A stretch of DNA of 7,121 nucleotides, taken from the NCBI GenBank assembly GCA_964569425.1, contig CAZMVD010000174.1, forward strand, positions 1 through 7,121, read 5' to 3'. The first letter of the stretch is position 1. Each line of letters opens with the position of its first letter. This DNA comes from JACQXM01 sp964569425 (GTDB lineage Bacteria > Planctomycetota > Phycisphaerae > UBA1845). This document shows, one piece after another, positions 1-6,143 of the stretch. The notes beneath the pieces were generated by a model, which searched no databases, was not told where the DNA came from, and saw only the letters and a program-made list of their open reading frames with translations. Made by a program: the position numbers and the translations under genes.

Positions 1-660
1 GCCAAGGCCTTCGCGGTCAACGCGCTGGGCGCTTACCACGCGGCCAAGGCCGCCTCGGCCAGGGGGCGCAAGGTGGTCTTCTTCAGCTGGGATTACGTCT
101 TCGGCATCGAAAAAGACCGTCGTGCTGCCTACCTCGAAAGCGACCCCGTCGGCCCGCTGAACGTCTACGGCGCCAGCAAGGTTGCGGGCGAGCAACTGGT
201 CCGCGTGGCGACCGACAATCACCTGATTGTCCGCGCCAGCAGCCTCTTCGGCGTGGTGACCAGCAAGAAGGGGTGGACCTTCCCCGAGATGATTCTCCGC
301 CGCGCCACAGCCGGCGAGCCGCTCCGCGTGGTCAATGACCAGTACATGTCACCGACCTACACGCTCGACCTGGTGCGTACGGTGATCACGCTTCTGGAAC
401 GCAACGCCACCGGCACCGTGCACGTGGCCAACGACGACGGCTGCACCTGGTTCGAATTTGCCAAAGCGACCCTCGAGCTGGCCGGCGTGGACCACCCCAT
501 CGCCCCCGTTAATTCCGACGCCTTCCCCGCCAAGGCGCGCCGCCCGAGTTACTCTCGACTGGGAACGCAACGCCTGTCCGCACTGGGCGTGCCCCCCATG
601 CGCCCCTGGCGCGAGGCCCTCCGCGCCTACCTCGACGAAAAACGCGCGCTGGGGCGGTAG
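1..660 (+). CDS. RmlD-like dTDP-4-dehydrorhamnose reductase family SDR protein, 5' partial
   Basis: The reading frame is open from base 1, so the N-terminus, including the NAD(P)-binding glycine motif, lies outside the window; 219 residues remain. The family reduces dTDP-4-keto-sugars, classically the last step of dTDP-L-rhamnose synthesis in the cytoplasm. Visible RmlD landmarks, numbered from the first residue here, are VN..G (6-10), SWDYVFG (29-35), the PLNVYGASK block with the catalytic Tyr56 and Lys60, GEQLVR, RASSLFG (where the family has RTSWVYG), NDQYMSPT, and RRPSYSRL near the C-terminus. The C-terminal length fits the family. Oddly, the residue aligned with the catalytic Thr of the usual STDYVF motif is Trp30 (codon 88-90), so the exact reaction is uncertain. 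An RmlC-related gene follows 93 bases downstream, which supports a role in deoxysugar supply. It could instead be another extended SDR such as a C4-reductase or epimerase. Confidence 0.85.
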   Translation, partial: AKAFAVNALGAYHAAKAASARGRKVVFFSWDYVFGIEKDRRAAYLESDPVGPLNVYGASKVAGEQLVRVATDNHLIVRASSLFGVVTSKKGWTFPEMILRRATAGEPLRVVNDQYMSPTYTLDLVRTVITLLERNATGTVHVANDDGCTWFEFAKATLELAGVDHPIAPVNSDAFPAKARRPSYSRLGTQRLSALGVPPMRPWREALRAYLDEKRALGR

Positions 661-662
661 TC

Positions 663-735
663 GATTCGCCATTCGTGATTCCCCATTCGCCATTCTTGAT
701 TCGCCATTCGCCATTCTTGATTCGTCATTCTTTTT
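663..735. repeat. ATTCGCC-type tandem repeat array, copy 1
   Basis: The sequence is built from the 7-mer ATTCGCC and near copies. They are organised into a higher-order unit of 21 bases (677-697 and 698-718 are two near-identical units), with partial units at 663-676 and from 719 onward ending in a T-run (731-735). The unit starts GATTCGCC and ends ATTCTT. Because 21 is a multiple of three, the array stays open in several frames and yields spurious seven-residue peptide repeats on both strands. It fills most of the gap between the reductase and cupin genes. The function is unknown; similar arrays are remembered from planctomycete intergenic regions. The terminal T-run is not preceded by a stable hairpin, so I do not call it a terminator. 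Confidence 0.85.
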
Positions 736-742
736 GAAAGGA
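736..742 (+). promoter_or_regulatory. Ribosome binding site of the cupin gene
   Basis: GAAAGGA lies 11 bases upstream of ATG 754 and is the only purine-rich Shine-Dalgarno-like site before any gene in the window. It decides the start: the in-frame TTG at 745 would be only 2 bases away from the site, too close to use. Confidence 0.55.
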
Positions 743-753
743 TCTTGGTCCCC

Positions 754-1221
754 ATGAACATCCACGACGTTCAGCAGATTTTCCTCAAGGTTCACGAGGA
801 CGACCGCGGCTACCTCTATGAGGTCATCCACGGCAGCGACCCGTTTGTGACCAAGTTCGGTCAAGTCTACATGGTCGGCGACCGCATCGCGATGGTCACG
901 CGGGCCTACCATAAGCACGAGGAACTGCACGACTGGTTCTGCATTGTCCACGGCTCCGCCAAGTTCGTGCTTGTCGACGACCGCGAAAACAGCCCCACCT
1001 ATCGCAAGTTCGACATCCTGGTGGGCAGCGGCCGCACCCCCAGCCTGGTCGTCGTGCCTCCCGGCGTCTACCACGGCTGGATGAGCCTCGAACCCGACAC
1101 CCTCATGTGCAGCACCGCCAGCCACGAATATCGCCAGGGCAACCCCGACGAGGTGCGGGTCTCCCCCAACCACTTCGACAACCTCATCGGCCACAACCCC
1201 TGGCAGATCATCGCCAAATAG
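754..1221 (+). CDS. RmlC-related cupin (dTDP-4-dehydrorhamnose 3,5-epimerase family-like)
   Basis: This encodes a 155-residue single-domain cupin. It resembles RmlC in order of landmarks: DDRGYLYE (16-23, for the family's DERGFFLE), RAYHKH (50-55, where RmlC has RGLHYQ), the VHGSAKFVLVDDR strand pair (65-77), SPTYRKF, and VPPGVYHGW (101-109, for the family's IPxGFAHGF). RmlC enzymes epimerise C3 and C5 of dTDP-4-keto-6-deoxyglucose. His53 aligns with the catalytic His, but the Lys of the GKLVR segment and the Tyr of the LYxxTxYY segment are not evident, and the protein is shorter than RmlC (usually about 180 residues). It may therefore be a single-carbon epimerase, a keto-isomerase of the FdtA sort, or a diverged non-enzymatic cupin. 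The start at ATG 754 is set by GAAAGGA 11 bases upstream. It follows the RmlD-like gene in the same direction, supporting a shared pathway. Confidence 0.8.
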   Translation: MNIHDVQQIFLKVHEDDRGYLYEVIHGSDPFVTKFGQVYMVGDRIAMVTRAYHKHEELHDWFCIVHGSAKFVLVDDRENSPTYRKFDILVGSGRTPSLVVVPPGVYHGWMSLEPDTLMCSTASHEYRQGNPDEVRVSPNHFDNLIGHNPWQIIAK

Positions 1222-1270
1222 AAGTCAATGTTCGCTGGCATTTCAGGGACGGTAGGGCGGATTTCCGCTA

Positions 1271-1378
1271 GTTTTGAGACCGGCAAGCGCAGTGAAGGTC
1301 CCAGGCGCTATGGAACCGGCCAGCGCTGCGGAACCGGCAATCCCTGTGGGACTGACAATCGCTGTGGGACCGGCTTTC
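1271..1378. repeat. Six degenerate 18-base tandem units
   Basis: Six consecutive 18-base units are in register: 1271-1288, 1289-1306, 1307-1324, 1325-1342, 1343-1360 and 1361-1378. The recurring pattern is roughly GCTGTGGGACCGGCAATC. The later units (3 to 6) agree best with each other, while the first two are more degraded. The last unit runs directly into a perfect hairpin. A related GTGGCACCGG unit occurs twice at 7049-7087. The period is six codons, which explains the spurious periodic peptides in this region. Confidence 0.8.
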
Positions 1379-1387
1379 CAGCCGGTC
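1368..1387. repeat. Perfect 8-bp-stem hairpin closing the 18-base array
   Basis: GACCGGCT (1368-1375) pairs exactly with AGCCGGTC (1380-1387) across the 4-base loop TTCC. No T-run follows, so it is not a canonical intrinsic terminator. It looks like the structured end of the tandem array, but an RNA role for the transcript from the upstream cupin gene cannot be excluded. Confidence 0.7.
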
Positions 1388-1393
1388 ATCCAG

Positions 1394-1443
1394 CCGCGGG
1401 CTGCGCTCCCCTTGACGCTTGGTGTCATGTGCGGCCCGCGCGG
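1394..1443. repeat. REP-like long imperfect palindrome, copy A
   Basis: A left arm starting CCGCGGGCTGCGCTCCCCTT faces a right arm ending GCGGCCCGCGCGG. The outer GC-rich ends pair well, whereas the inner part is eroded. It matches the element at 2697-2745 in the same orientation, including shared flanking bases (AG before, A after). The inner arms of that copy pair better, so this one is probably the older or more decayed copy. Confidence 0.7.
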
Positions 1444-1563
1444 ACCACCCGCCTGTTGCGCCGCCCGTTTCGGCTCCATCACCGAGCGCGTGCGCCAATA
1501 CGCCACCGAAATCCTTGGCTCCGCCGAATGACTTTCAGGATTCGCATCGCCTTACGCAGTTCA

Positions 1564-1595
1564 TTCGCCATTCTCGATTCGCCATTCGCCATTCA
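1564..1595. repeat. ATTCGCC-type tandem repeat array, copy 2
   Basis: This is a shorter array of the same family as 663-735 and in the same orientation. The 19 bases at 1577-1595 are identical to 698-716. The two arrays flank the cupin gene and the gene-free stretch as direct repeats. Confidence 0.85.
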
Positions 1596-1630
1596 CAACC
1601 CTATTTAGCCCAGCTGATCATCAATCGTCC

Positions 1631-2671
1631 ATGACCGATCTCTCCGTCGTCATCGTCAACTTCAACAACCTTCGCGTGCTGGAGAATTGCCTGCCCGCCG
1701 CGCGCCGCGCCCTCGCCGGCCTCCCCGCCGAAGTCATCCTCAGCGACAACGGCAGCACCGACGGCTCGCTCGCCTGGGTGCAGGAGCGCTTCCCCGAAAT
1801 CCGCATCCTCGAAAACCGCGCCAACCTCGGCTTTGCCGAGGCCAACAACCGCGCATTCCCTCTTTGCCAGGGCCGCTACATCCTGCTGCTCAACCCGGAC
1901 ACCGTCACGGAAGTTTGCGCCCTAGCCGCCATGGTTCGCTTCCTCGACGACCACCCCCGCGCCGGCGTCGTTGGCTGCAAGCTCCTCAACCCCGACGGCT
2001 CGCGCCAGATTTCCGCCCGCTCCTTCCCCACGCTGACAACCTACTTCATGACTTACAGCGGATTCGCCTGGCGCCGCCCGCACAGCCCCCGCTGCGGCCG
2101 CTTCAACCTCACCTTCTGGGACGGCGAAAGCGAACGCCAGGTCGACTGGGTCTCCGGCGCCGCCCTCATGATCCGCCGGGAACTCCTCGAACGCGTCGGC
2201 CCCATCGACCCCTATTTCTTCCTCACCTACGACGAGGTCGACTGGTGCCACCGCATCAAGAAAGCCGGCTACGAAGTCTGGTATACGCCCGCCGGCCGCA
2301 TCATGCACCTCGACCGCCAGAGCGAGCCCCAGTCGAACCCCCGCCCCGAGGCCCGCATCAAATACATGACCGTCGAACGCAACAGCCGCGTGCGCTACTT
2401 CGTCAAGCATCACGGCGTCCTCTACGCTATGTTCGTCGAAGCGCTCCATCTGGCCGCTTGCACGGCCCTTTTCCTGAAAGCCAAGCTCATCGGCACCAAC
2501 CAGCCCGCCGTGGATGTCATGGAAAAGAAACTCATGATGGTGCTCTACTGGCGCACCGCCCGCCGCCTGCCGCGCGCCGGCTGGAGCGCCCTGTGCCGCC
2601 TTCTCGCCGGCCCGCAGCGCTGCCGCCCGTTCCCTTTGTTTGTCAATCCCTACCTCGGCGAAGAACGATGA
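1631..2671 (+). CDS. Family 2 glycosyltransferase, WbbL/rhamnosyltransferase-like
   Basis: This encodes a 346-residue GT2 enzyme with a GT-A fold, acting at the cytoplasmic side of the membrane to add a sugar from a nucleotide donor to a lipid-linked acceptor. Motifs in order are LSVVIVNFNN (4-13), the nucleotide-binding SDNGSTDGS (38-46), NLGFAEANN (65-73), the NPD version of the DxD metal site (88-90), VSGAALMIRR (174-183), YDEVDWCHR with the presumed catalytic Asp/Glu (200-208) and GYEVWYTP (213-220). NLGFAEANN plus NPD plus VSGAALMIRR is typical of WbbL-like L-rhamnosyltransferases, which would suit the upstream RmlD/RmlC-like pair, but the donor cannot be read from sequence alone. The segment around 263-285 is hydrophobic and may associate with the membrane. 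The start at ATG 1631 puts the GT2 core at residue 4. No Shine-Dalgarno site is visible. The stop codon overlaps an ATG (ATGA, 2668-2671). Confidence 0.92.
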   Translation: MTDLSVVIVNFNNLRVLENCLPAARRALAGLPAEVILSDNGSTDGSLAWVQERFPEIRILENRANLGFAEANNRAFPLCQGRYILLLNPDTVTEVCALAAMVRFLDDHPRAGVVGCKLLNPDGSRQISARSFPTLTTYFMTYSGFAWRRPHSPRCGRFNLTFWDGESERQVDWVSGAALMIRRELLERVGPIDPYFFLTYDEVDWCHRIKKAGYEVWYTPAGRIMHLDRQSEPQSNPRPEARIKYMTVERNSRVRYFVKHHGVLYAMFVEALHLAACTALFLKAKLIGTNQPAVDVMEKKLMMVLYWRTARRLPRAGWSALCRLLAGPQRCRPFPLFVNPYLGEER

Positions 2672-2763
2672 GTTTCCATCCAACCCCGCAATCGAGCCGC
2701 GGGCTTGCTCCCCTTTACGCGAAGCGTCAAGGGCAGCCCGCGCGGAATAACCGATACCCCTGA
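2668..2763 (+). CDS. Possible 31-residue leader-like ORF across the palindrome
   Basis: An ATG at 2668 overlaps the stop of the preceding glycosyltransferase (ATGA), and the frame stays open for 31 codons to TGA 2761-2763, five bases before ATG 2769 of the next gene. The peptide (MSFHPTPQSSRG...) is Pro/Arg-rich with no recognisable family, and most of it is read from the REP-like palindrome. It may have no role as a protein. It could carry ribosomes between the two glycosyltransferase genes, or be the remains of an older start of the downstream gene, which is now in another frame. Chance is also possible. Confidence 0.25.
   Translation: MSFHPTPQSSRGLAPLYAKRQGQPARNNRYP
2697..2745. repeat. 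REP-like long palindrome, copy B
   Basis: Left arm 2697-2720 (CCGCGGGCTTGCTCC... ending TTTACGC) pairs with right arm 2724-2745 (GCGTCAAGGGCAGCC... ending GCGCGG) around a GAA loop at 2721-2723, with small bulges. It is a second copy of the element at 1394-1443, same orientation, and occupies half of the 97-base gap between two glycosyltransferase genes. No T-run follows. It could slow or process the mRNA inside the operon. Confidence 0.8.
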
Positions 2764-2768
2764 CCGCG

Positions 2769-3761
2769 ATGTACACGACGGACCTCTTGCCCATCAGCGT
2801 CGTCGTCATCGGCCGCAACGAAGGCGACCGCCTCGTGCGCTGCCTCGAATCCCTCCGCGCCGCCGAATACGACCCCGATCGCCTCGAGTTGATCTATGTC
2901 GACACCAACTCCACCGACGCAAGCTGCGCCAACGCCGAGCGCTTCGCCGCCCGCGTCATCCGCATCAACCCCGAACGCCCCTGCGCCGCCGCCGCACGCA
3001 ACGCCGGCTTCCGCGCCGCCACGCACGACCTCGTGCACTTCTTCGACGGCGACACCATCGTCCACCCCGCCTGGTTTCGTACCGCCGTGCCCGTCCTGGC
3101 CGACCCCGCCGTCGCCTGCGTTTTCGGCCAGCGCACCGAAATCGCCCCCCGCGCCACCATCTACAACTTCTGGACTCACCACGACTGGTACGTTCCCCCC
3201 GGCCCCGCTCACCACTGCGCCGGCGACGCTCTCTTCCGCCGCGAGGTGCTCGAACGCACCAACGGCTTCGACGAAACCCTCATCGCCGGCGAGGAGCCCG
3301 ACCTTTGCTACCGCATCCGCCGCGGCCTGGGCATGATCATTCTCGCACTCGACGCCCCCATGACCCGGCACGACATGAACATGACCCGCTTCGCCCAGTA
3401 TTGGCGCCGCTGCACTCGCACCGGCCATGCCTACGCCGAAGTCGGCGCTCGTTACCCCGACATCCACTGGAACCGCGAACGCTGGCGCGATCCCTTGCAC
3501 ATCCTTCTGGCCGCCGCGGCGCTGCTGGGCACGTTTCTGTCCTGGTCCCCCTGGCCGATCGTCGCGTGGATGGCATTACTCTCGGTGTTAATCACACGCA
3601 ATGCGCTCCGCCTGCGCCGCCGCGTGGGCTCGTTGCCCAGTGCCTGGCTCTACGCCGTGCATCACTACCTCGCCAAGCTCCCGATCACCCTCGGCGAGTT
3701 CGACTACTGGCGCCGCCGCCTGTTCAAGCGAACCCCAAAGCCGCTCATCGAGTACCGGTGA
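2769..3761 (+). CDS. Family 2 glycosyltransferase with C-terminal membrane segments
   Basis: This encodes a 330-residue GT2 protein. The GT-A domain starts at once: ISVVVIGRNEG (9-19), YVDTNSTD (43-50, a variant of the usual DDGSTD), RNAGFRAA (77-84), the FDGDT metal site (92-96), AGDALFRREVLE (151-162), GFDETLIAGEEPDLCYRIR with the ExxDL acid motif (166-184). Near the C-terminus two hydrophobic stretches (about 243-259 and 262-276) should insert into or lie on the cytoplasmic membrane, followed by a basic tail. It probably adds a sugar to a lipid-linked glycan at the inner face; donor and acceptor are unknown. ATG 2769 is the only sensible start, eight residues before the core; no Shine-Dalgarno site is visible. 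The gap before it holds the palindrome. The coding strand is strongly C-rich (2941-3000 has 32 C and 14 G). Confidence 0.9.
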   Translation: MYTTDLLPISVVVIGRNEGDRLVRCLESLRAAEYDPDRLELIYVDTNSTDASCANAERFAARVIRINPERPCAAAARNAGFRAATHDLVHFFDGDTIVHPAWFRTAVPVLADPAVACVFGQRTEIAPRATIYNFWTHHDWYVPPGPAHHCAGDALFRREVLERTNGFDETLIAGEEPDLCYRIRRGLGMIILALDAPMTRHDMNMTRFAQYWRRCTRTGHAYAEVGARYPDIHWNRERWRDPLHILLAAAALLGTFLSWSPWPIVAWMALLSVLITRNALRLRRRVGSLPSAWLYAVHHYLAKLPITLGEFDYWRRRLFKRTPKPLIEYR

Positions 3762-3792
3762 CCATTCATGCGCGACAGGCGAAACGGCGACC

Positions 3793-4872
3793 ATGAAACA
3801 CCTGGCGCGAAACCTGGTGGCCGGTGGTGTCGCGGCGACCGGAATGTTGCGACTCTTGCGCCGCCTTCGCCGCCGCTCGCTCGTCATCCTGTGCTACCAC
3901 CGAGTGCTCCCGGCCGATGCCCGCGCCGCCTACTTCGTTCCCGATCTGGCCGTCACCCCCGACGCCTTCGCCGAACAGGTCGCCCTGGCCGCGCGGCATT
4001 ACGATTGTTTGCCGCTGCGCGAAGCCATGGATCGACTGCACAGCCAAAGCCCACGCTCGCGTCCTTTGTTGAGCTTCACCTTTGACGACGGCTATTGGGA
4101 CAATCACACGCACGCACGTTCCGTTCTTAGCGATCACGGCGTACGCGCAACCTTCTTTTTGGTCACTTCCTTGATCGGCAACTCAACCTTGACTTGGTAC
4201 GACACCCTCGCCCGCGCCGCCCAGCGCCTCGCCCAGACCCCGTCCGCATCGCTCGCCAAACGCCCCGCCCTCGACGACGCACCCGGCCAGTGGATCGCCG
4301 AGCACTTCCGCCATCGCCACGGTCTGAGCGTTTCCAGCGTCGTCCATGCGGCCAAGTCCCTTGCACCCGACGTCCGCGCCGCCGTCGTCGAGCGCATCGC
4401 CGCCGCGGCCGGAGAATCCGGCCCCCTCGACGCCGCCGCCGATCGCCTGATGACCGCCGACGAGGTCCGCGCCCTCGCTGCCGACGGCCACGAAATCGGC
4501 TCCCACACCCGCACGCACCCGATCCTCCCCCAACTGAGTGGCGACGACCTGACCGCAGAACTGCACGAGTCGCGCAAAGCGCTCGCCGAACTGACCGGAA
4601 CGCAGCCCGACTCCCTGGCCTACCCCAACGGCGACTTCGACGATGCCACCATCGCCGCTGCGCGCCGCGCCGGATACCACTGCGCCGTCACCACCATTCC
4701 CGGCCTGAACAACGCGCAAACCGACTCCCTGCGCCTACGCCGCGTGTTCATCAGCCAGAATCGCCTTTCCCGCGGCAACGGCCGATGCTCCTCCTCGCTG
4801 CTCGAACTGGAGCTGACCGGACTGGCCGACGGAGTTTTCCTCCGCCGCCAACGCGCCGGGTTCTTGTCGTGA
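3793..4872 (+). CDS. Polysaccharide deacetylase family protein (NodB/CE4 domain)
   Basis: This encodes a 359-residue protein of the NodB-homology carbohydrate esterase 4 family, metal-dependent hydrolases that remove acetyl groups from polysaccharides or lipid-linked sugars. Motif 1 is TFDDG (96-100, Asp98/Asp99), motif 2 is the metal-binding HTRTH (238-242) and motif 3 is AYPNG (276-280). VILCYHRVLP (31-40) is the usual first strand of this subgroup. The gap between motifs 1 and 2 is long, with an Ala/Arg-rich insert near 135-215. The N-terminus (MKHLARNLVAGG..., Arg-rich to residue 28) is not a clear signal peptide, so the side of the membrane on which it works is uncertain. I chose ATG 3793 because it gives the CYHRV strand a short leader; upstream in-frame codons from 3601 only overlap the previous gene. 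Its stop overlaps the GTG of the next gene. Deacetylases of this kind are common in exopolysaccharide clusters. Confidence 0.88.
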   Translation: MKHLARNLVAGGVAATGMLRLLRRLRRRSLVILCYHRVLPADARAAYFVPDLAVTPDAFAEQVALAARHYDCLPLREAMDRLHSQSPRSRPLLSFTFDDGYWDNHTHARSVLSDHGVRATFFLVTSLIGNSTLTWYDTLARAAQRLAQTPSASLAKRPALDDAPGQWIAEHFRHRHGLSVSSVVHAAKSLAPDVRAAVVERIAAAAGESGPLDAAADRLMTADEVRALAADGHEIGSHTRTHPILPQLSGDDLTAELHESRKALAELTGTQPDSLAYPNGDFDDATIAAARRAGYHCAVTTIPGLNNAQTDSLRLRRVFISQNRLSRGNGRCSSSLLELELTGLADGVFLRRQRAGFLS

Positions 4873-6140
4873 AAGTCGCCTACCTGTGCAGCCGCTACCC
4901 CGCCGTCTCGCACACCTTCGTGCTGCGCGAAGTGGATGGCCTGCGCCGCGGCGGCATCGACGTGCACACGTTCACGGTTCGCCGCACGCCAACGTCGCAA
5001 TTGCTTTCCGAAGTAGATCGCGCGGAGGACCGCCGCACCGCCGCCATCCTGCCCGCCGGCCCGCTGCGGTTGCTGGGAGCGCACTGCTCGGCCATGTTTC
5101 GCGCGCCGGTCCGCTACCTCACCGCTTTGGGCACCGCCCTCTGGCGGAGACCGCTCGGCCTGCGTGCCGCGCTCTGGCACCTCTTCTACTTCGCCGAAGC
5201 GGGCATCCTCGCCGCCGAGCTGCGCCGCCGCGGCATCCGCCACGTCCACGCCCACTTCGCCAACGTCGCCGCCAACGTCGCCCGGCTGGCCGCCCTGATG
5301 TCCGGCGGCACCTGGAGCATGACCCTGCACGGCCTGTCCGACTTCGCCGACCCCATCACCTCCGGCCTGCGCGACAAAATCCGCTCCGCCGCCTTTGTCA
5401 TCTGCGTCTCCGATTTCGGCCGCGCCCAGGCGCTCTTGCATGCCGACCCCAATGAGTGGCCCAGGATTCACCGCGTGTACTGCGGCATTGACACCGACTA
5501 TTTCCGGCCTCCGACTGATGCCCGACCGACCGACGGTCCTGTCCGCCTCCTTACCGTCGCCCGCCTCAGTCCGGAGAAAGGTCACTCGTTCCTCATCGCC
5601 GCCCTCGCCGAGGTCCGCCGCGCCGGCATCGACGCCACCCTCACCCTAGTCGGCGACGGCCCGCTGCGTACCAGGCTCGAACAGCAGGTCCGCGACCTCA
5701 AACTCGAAAACTTTGTCACCTTCGCCGGTGCCGTCGGTCAGGACCGCATCCTCGAGCACTATCACAACTCCGATATCTTCGTCCTCCCCAGCCTCGCCGA
5801 GGGTCTCCCCGTCGTCCTCATGGAGGCCATGGCCTGCGGCCTGCCCGTCGTCGCATCGCGCATCAGCGGAATCCCCGAACTGGTCGCTTCGGGCGAGAGC
5901 GGCACATTGGTGACACCCGGCCGCGCCGACCTCCTTGCCGAAGCCATGGTCGAACTGGCCCGCGCTCCGAACCTTCGCAAGACATTCGCCCGTGCCGGAC
6001 GCAGCGCCGTCCAGGCGAACTTCGACCAGCGCGCAACGGTCGCCGATTTGCTCGCCATTTTCACCGCGGAATTGGCCGAAGCCGGCGAGGAACTGGTCGC
6101 ACCAGTTTCCGAACCCGCCGCCCATAGCGTCCGTGCCTGA
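4869..6140 (+). CDS. Family 4 glycosyltransferase (GT-B, WcaL/AmsK-like)
   Basis: This encodes a 423-residue retaining GT-B enzyme. The N-terminal acceptor domain opens with KVAYLCSRYPAVSHTFV (2-18), typical of the WcaL/AmsK/EpsD-like branch, and contains HVHAHFANVAA (125-135) and MTLHGLSDF (151-159). The C-terminal donor domain has LLTVARLSPEKG (227-238, with the phosphate-binding Arg232/Lys237 pair), VGDGPLR (261-267), SDIFVLPSLAEGLP (301-314) and the EX7E pair Glu311/Glu319. All key residues are present. It transfers a sugar from a nucleotide donor to the growing glycan in the cytoplasm. The start is GTG 4869, which shares four bases (GTGA) with the stop of the deacetylase gene and suggests translational coupling. 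The frame is open back to 4194, but that upstream part is the other frame of the deacetylase gene (Arg/Pro-rich) and is not part of this protein. The next gene starts 3 bases after its stop. Confidence 0.93.
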   Translation: MKVAYLCSRYPAVSHTFVLREVDGLRRGGIDVHTFTVRRTPTSQLLSEVDRAEDRRTAAILPAGPLRLLGAHCSAMFRAPVRYLTALGTALWRRPLGLRAALWHLFYFAEAGILAAELRRRGIRHVHAHFANVAANVARLAALMSGGTWSMTLHGLSDFADPITSGLRDKIRSAAFVICVSDFGRAQALLHADPNEWPRIHRVYCGIDTDYFRPPTDARPTDGPVRLLTVARLSPEKGHSFLIAALAEVRRAGIDATLTLVGDGPLRTRLEQQVRDLKLENFVTFAGAVGQDRILEHYHNSDIFVLPSLAEGLPVVLMEAMACGLPVVASRISGIPELVASGESGTLVTPGRADLLAEAMVELARAPNLRKTFARAGRSAVQANFDQRATVADLLAIFTAELAEAGEELVAPVSEPAAHSVRA

Positions 6141-6143
6141 TCC

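Larger units (their letters stand above)
1222..1630. other. Gene-free, repeat-rich intergenic stretch
   Basis: No reading frame here looks like a protein. The open frames on both strands run through tandem repeats and read as low-complexity Gly/Thr/Arg or Ala/Pro strings with six-residue periodicity. The stretch holds an 18-base tandem array, a perfect hairpin, a REP-like palindrome and an ATTCGCC array (listed separately). Between 1445 and 1563, and just before the next gene (1596-1630), I see no recognisable element. The promoter of the downstream glycosyltransferase genes may lie here, but no convincing -35/-10 pair is visible. Confidence 0.7.

Noticed and set aside
663..735. CRISPR array
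   Set aside because: Units are 7 or 21 bases and contiguous, without unique spacers of constant length, and no cas gene is present.
349..1194. Long minus-strand open frame across the reductase and cupin genes
   Set aside because: It lies antisense to two well-recognised proteins, contains a seven-residue peptide repeat made by the ATTCGCC array, and matches no family; it is a by-product of high-GC codon use.
1368..1387. Intrinsic terminator after the cupin gene
   Set aside because: The hairpin is perfect but lacks a following T-run and lies almost 150 bases after the stop, inside a repeat array.
1412..1445. Sigma-70 promoter starting with TTGACG at 1412
   Set aside because: No -10-like sequence follows at the right distance; the region is GC-rich and belongs to the palindrome.
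1228..1608. Open frame with a six-residue Gly-Thr-rich periodicity, resembling a repeat protein
   Set aside because: The periodicity is the 18-base tandem array read in frame; other frames on both strands are open too, and the frame then runs through the palindrome and the ATTCGCC array.
2705..3796. Long plus-strand Arg/Pro-rich frame over the second GT2 gene
   Set aside because: It is an out-of-frame shadow of a clear glycosyltransferase; its composition is typical of shifted reading of C-rich codons.
4194..4868. N-terminal extension of the GT4 protein
   Set aside because: It overlaps the deacetylase gene in another frame and is Arg/Pro-rich; the GT4 domain begins exactly at GTG 4869.
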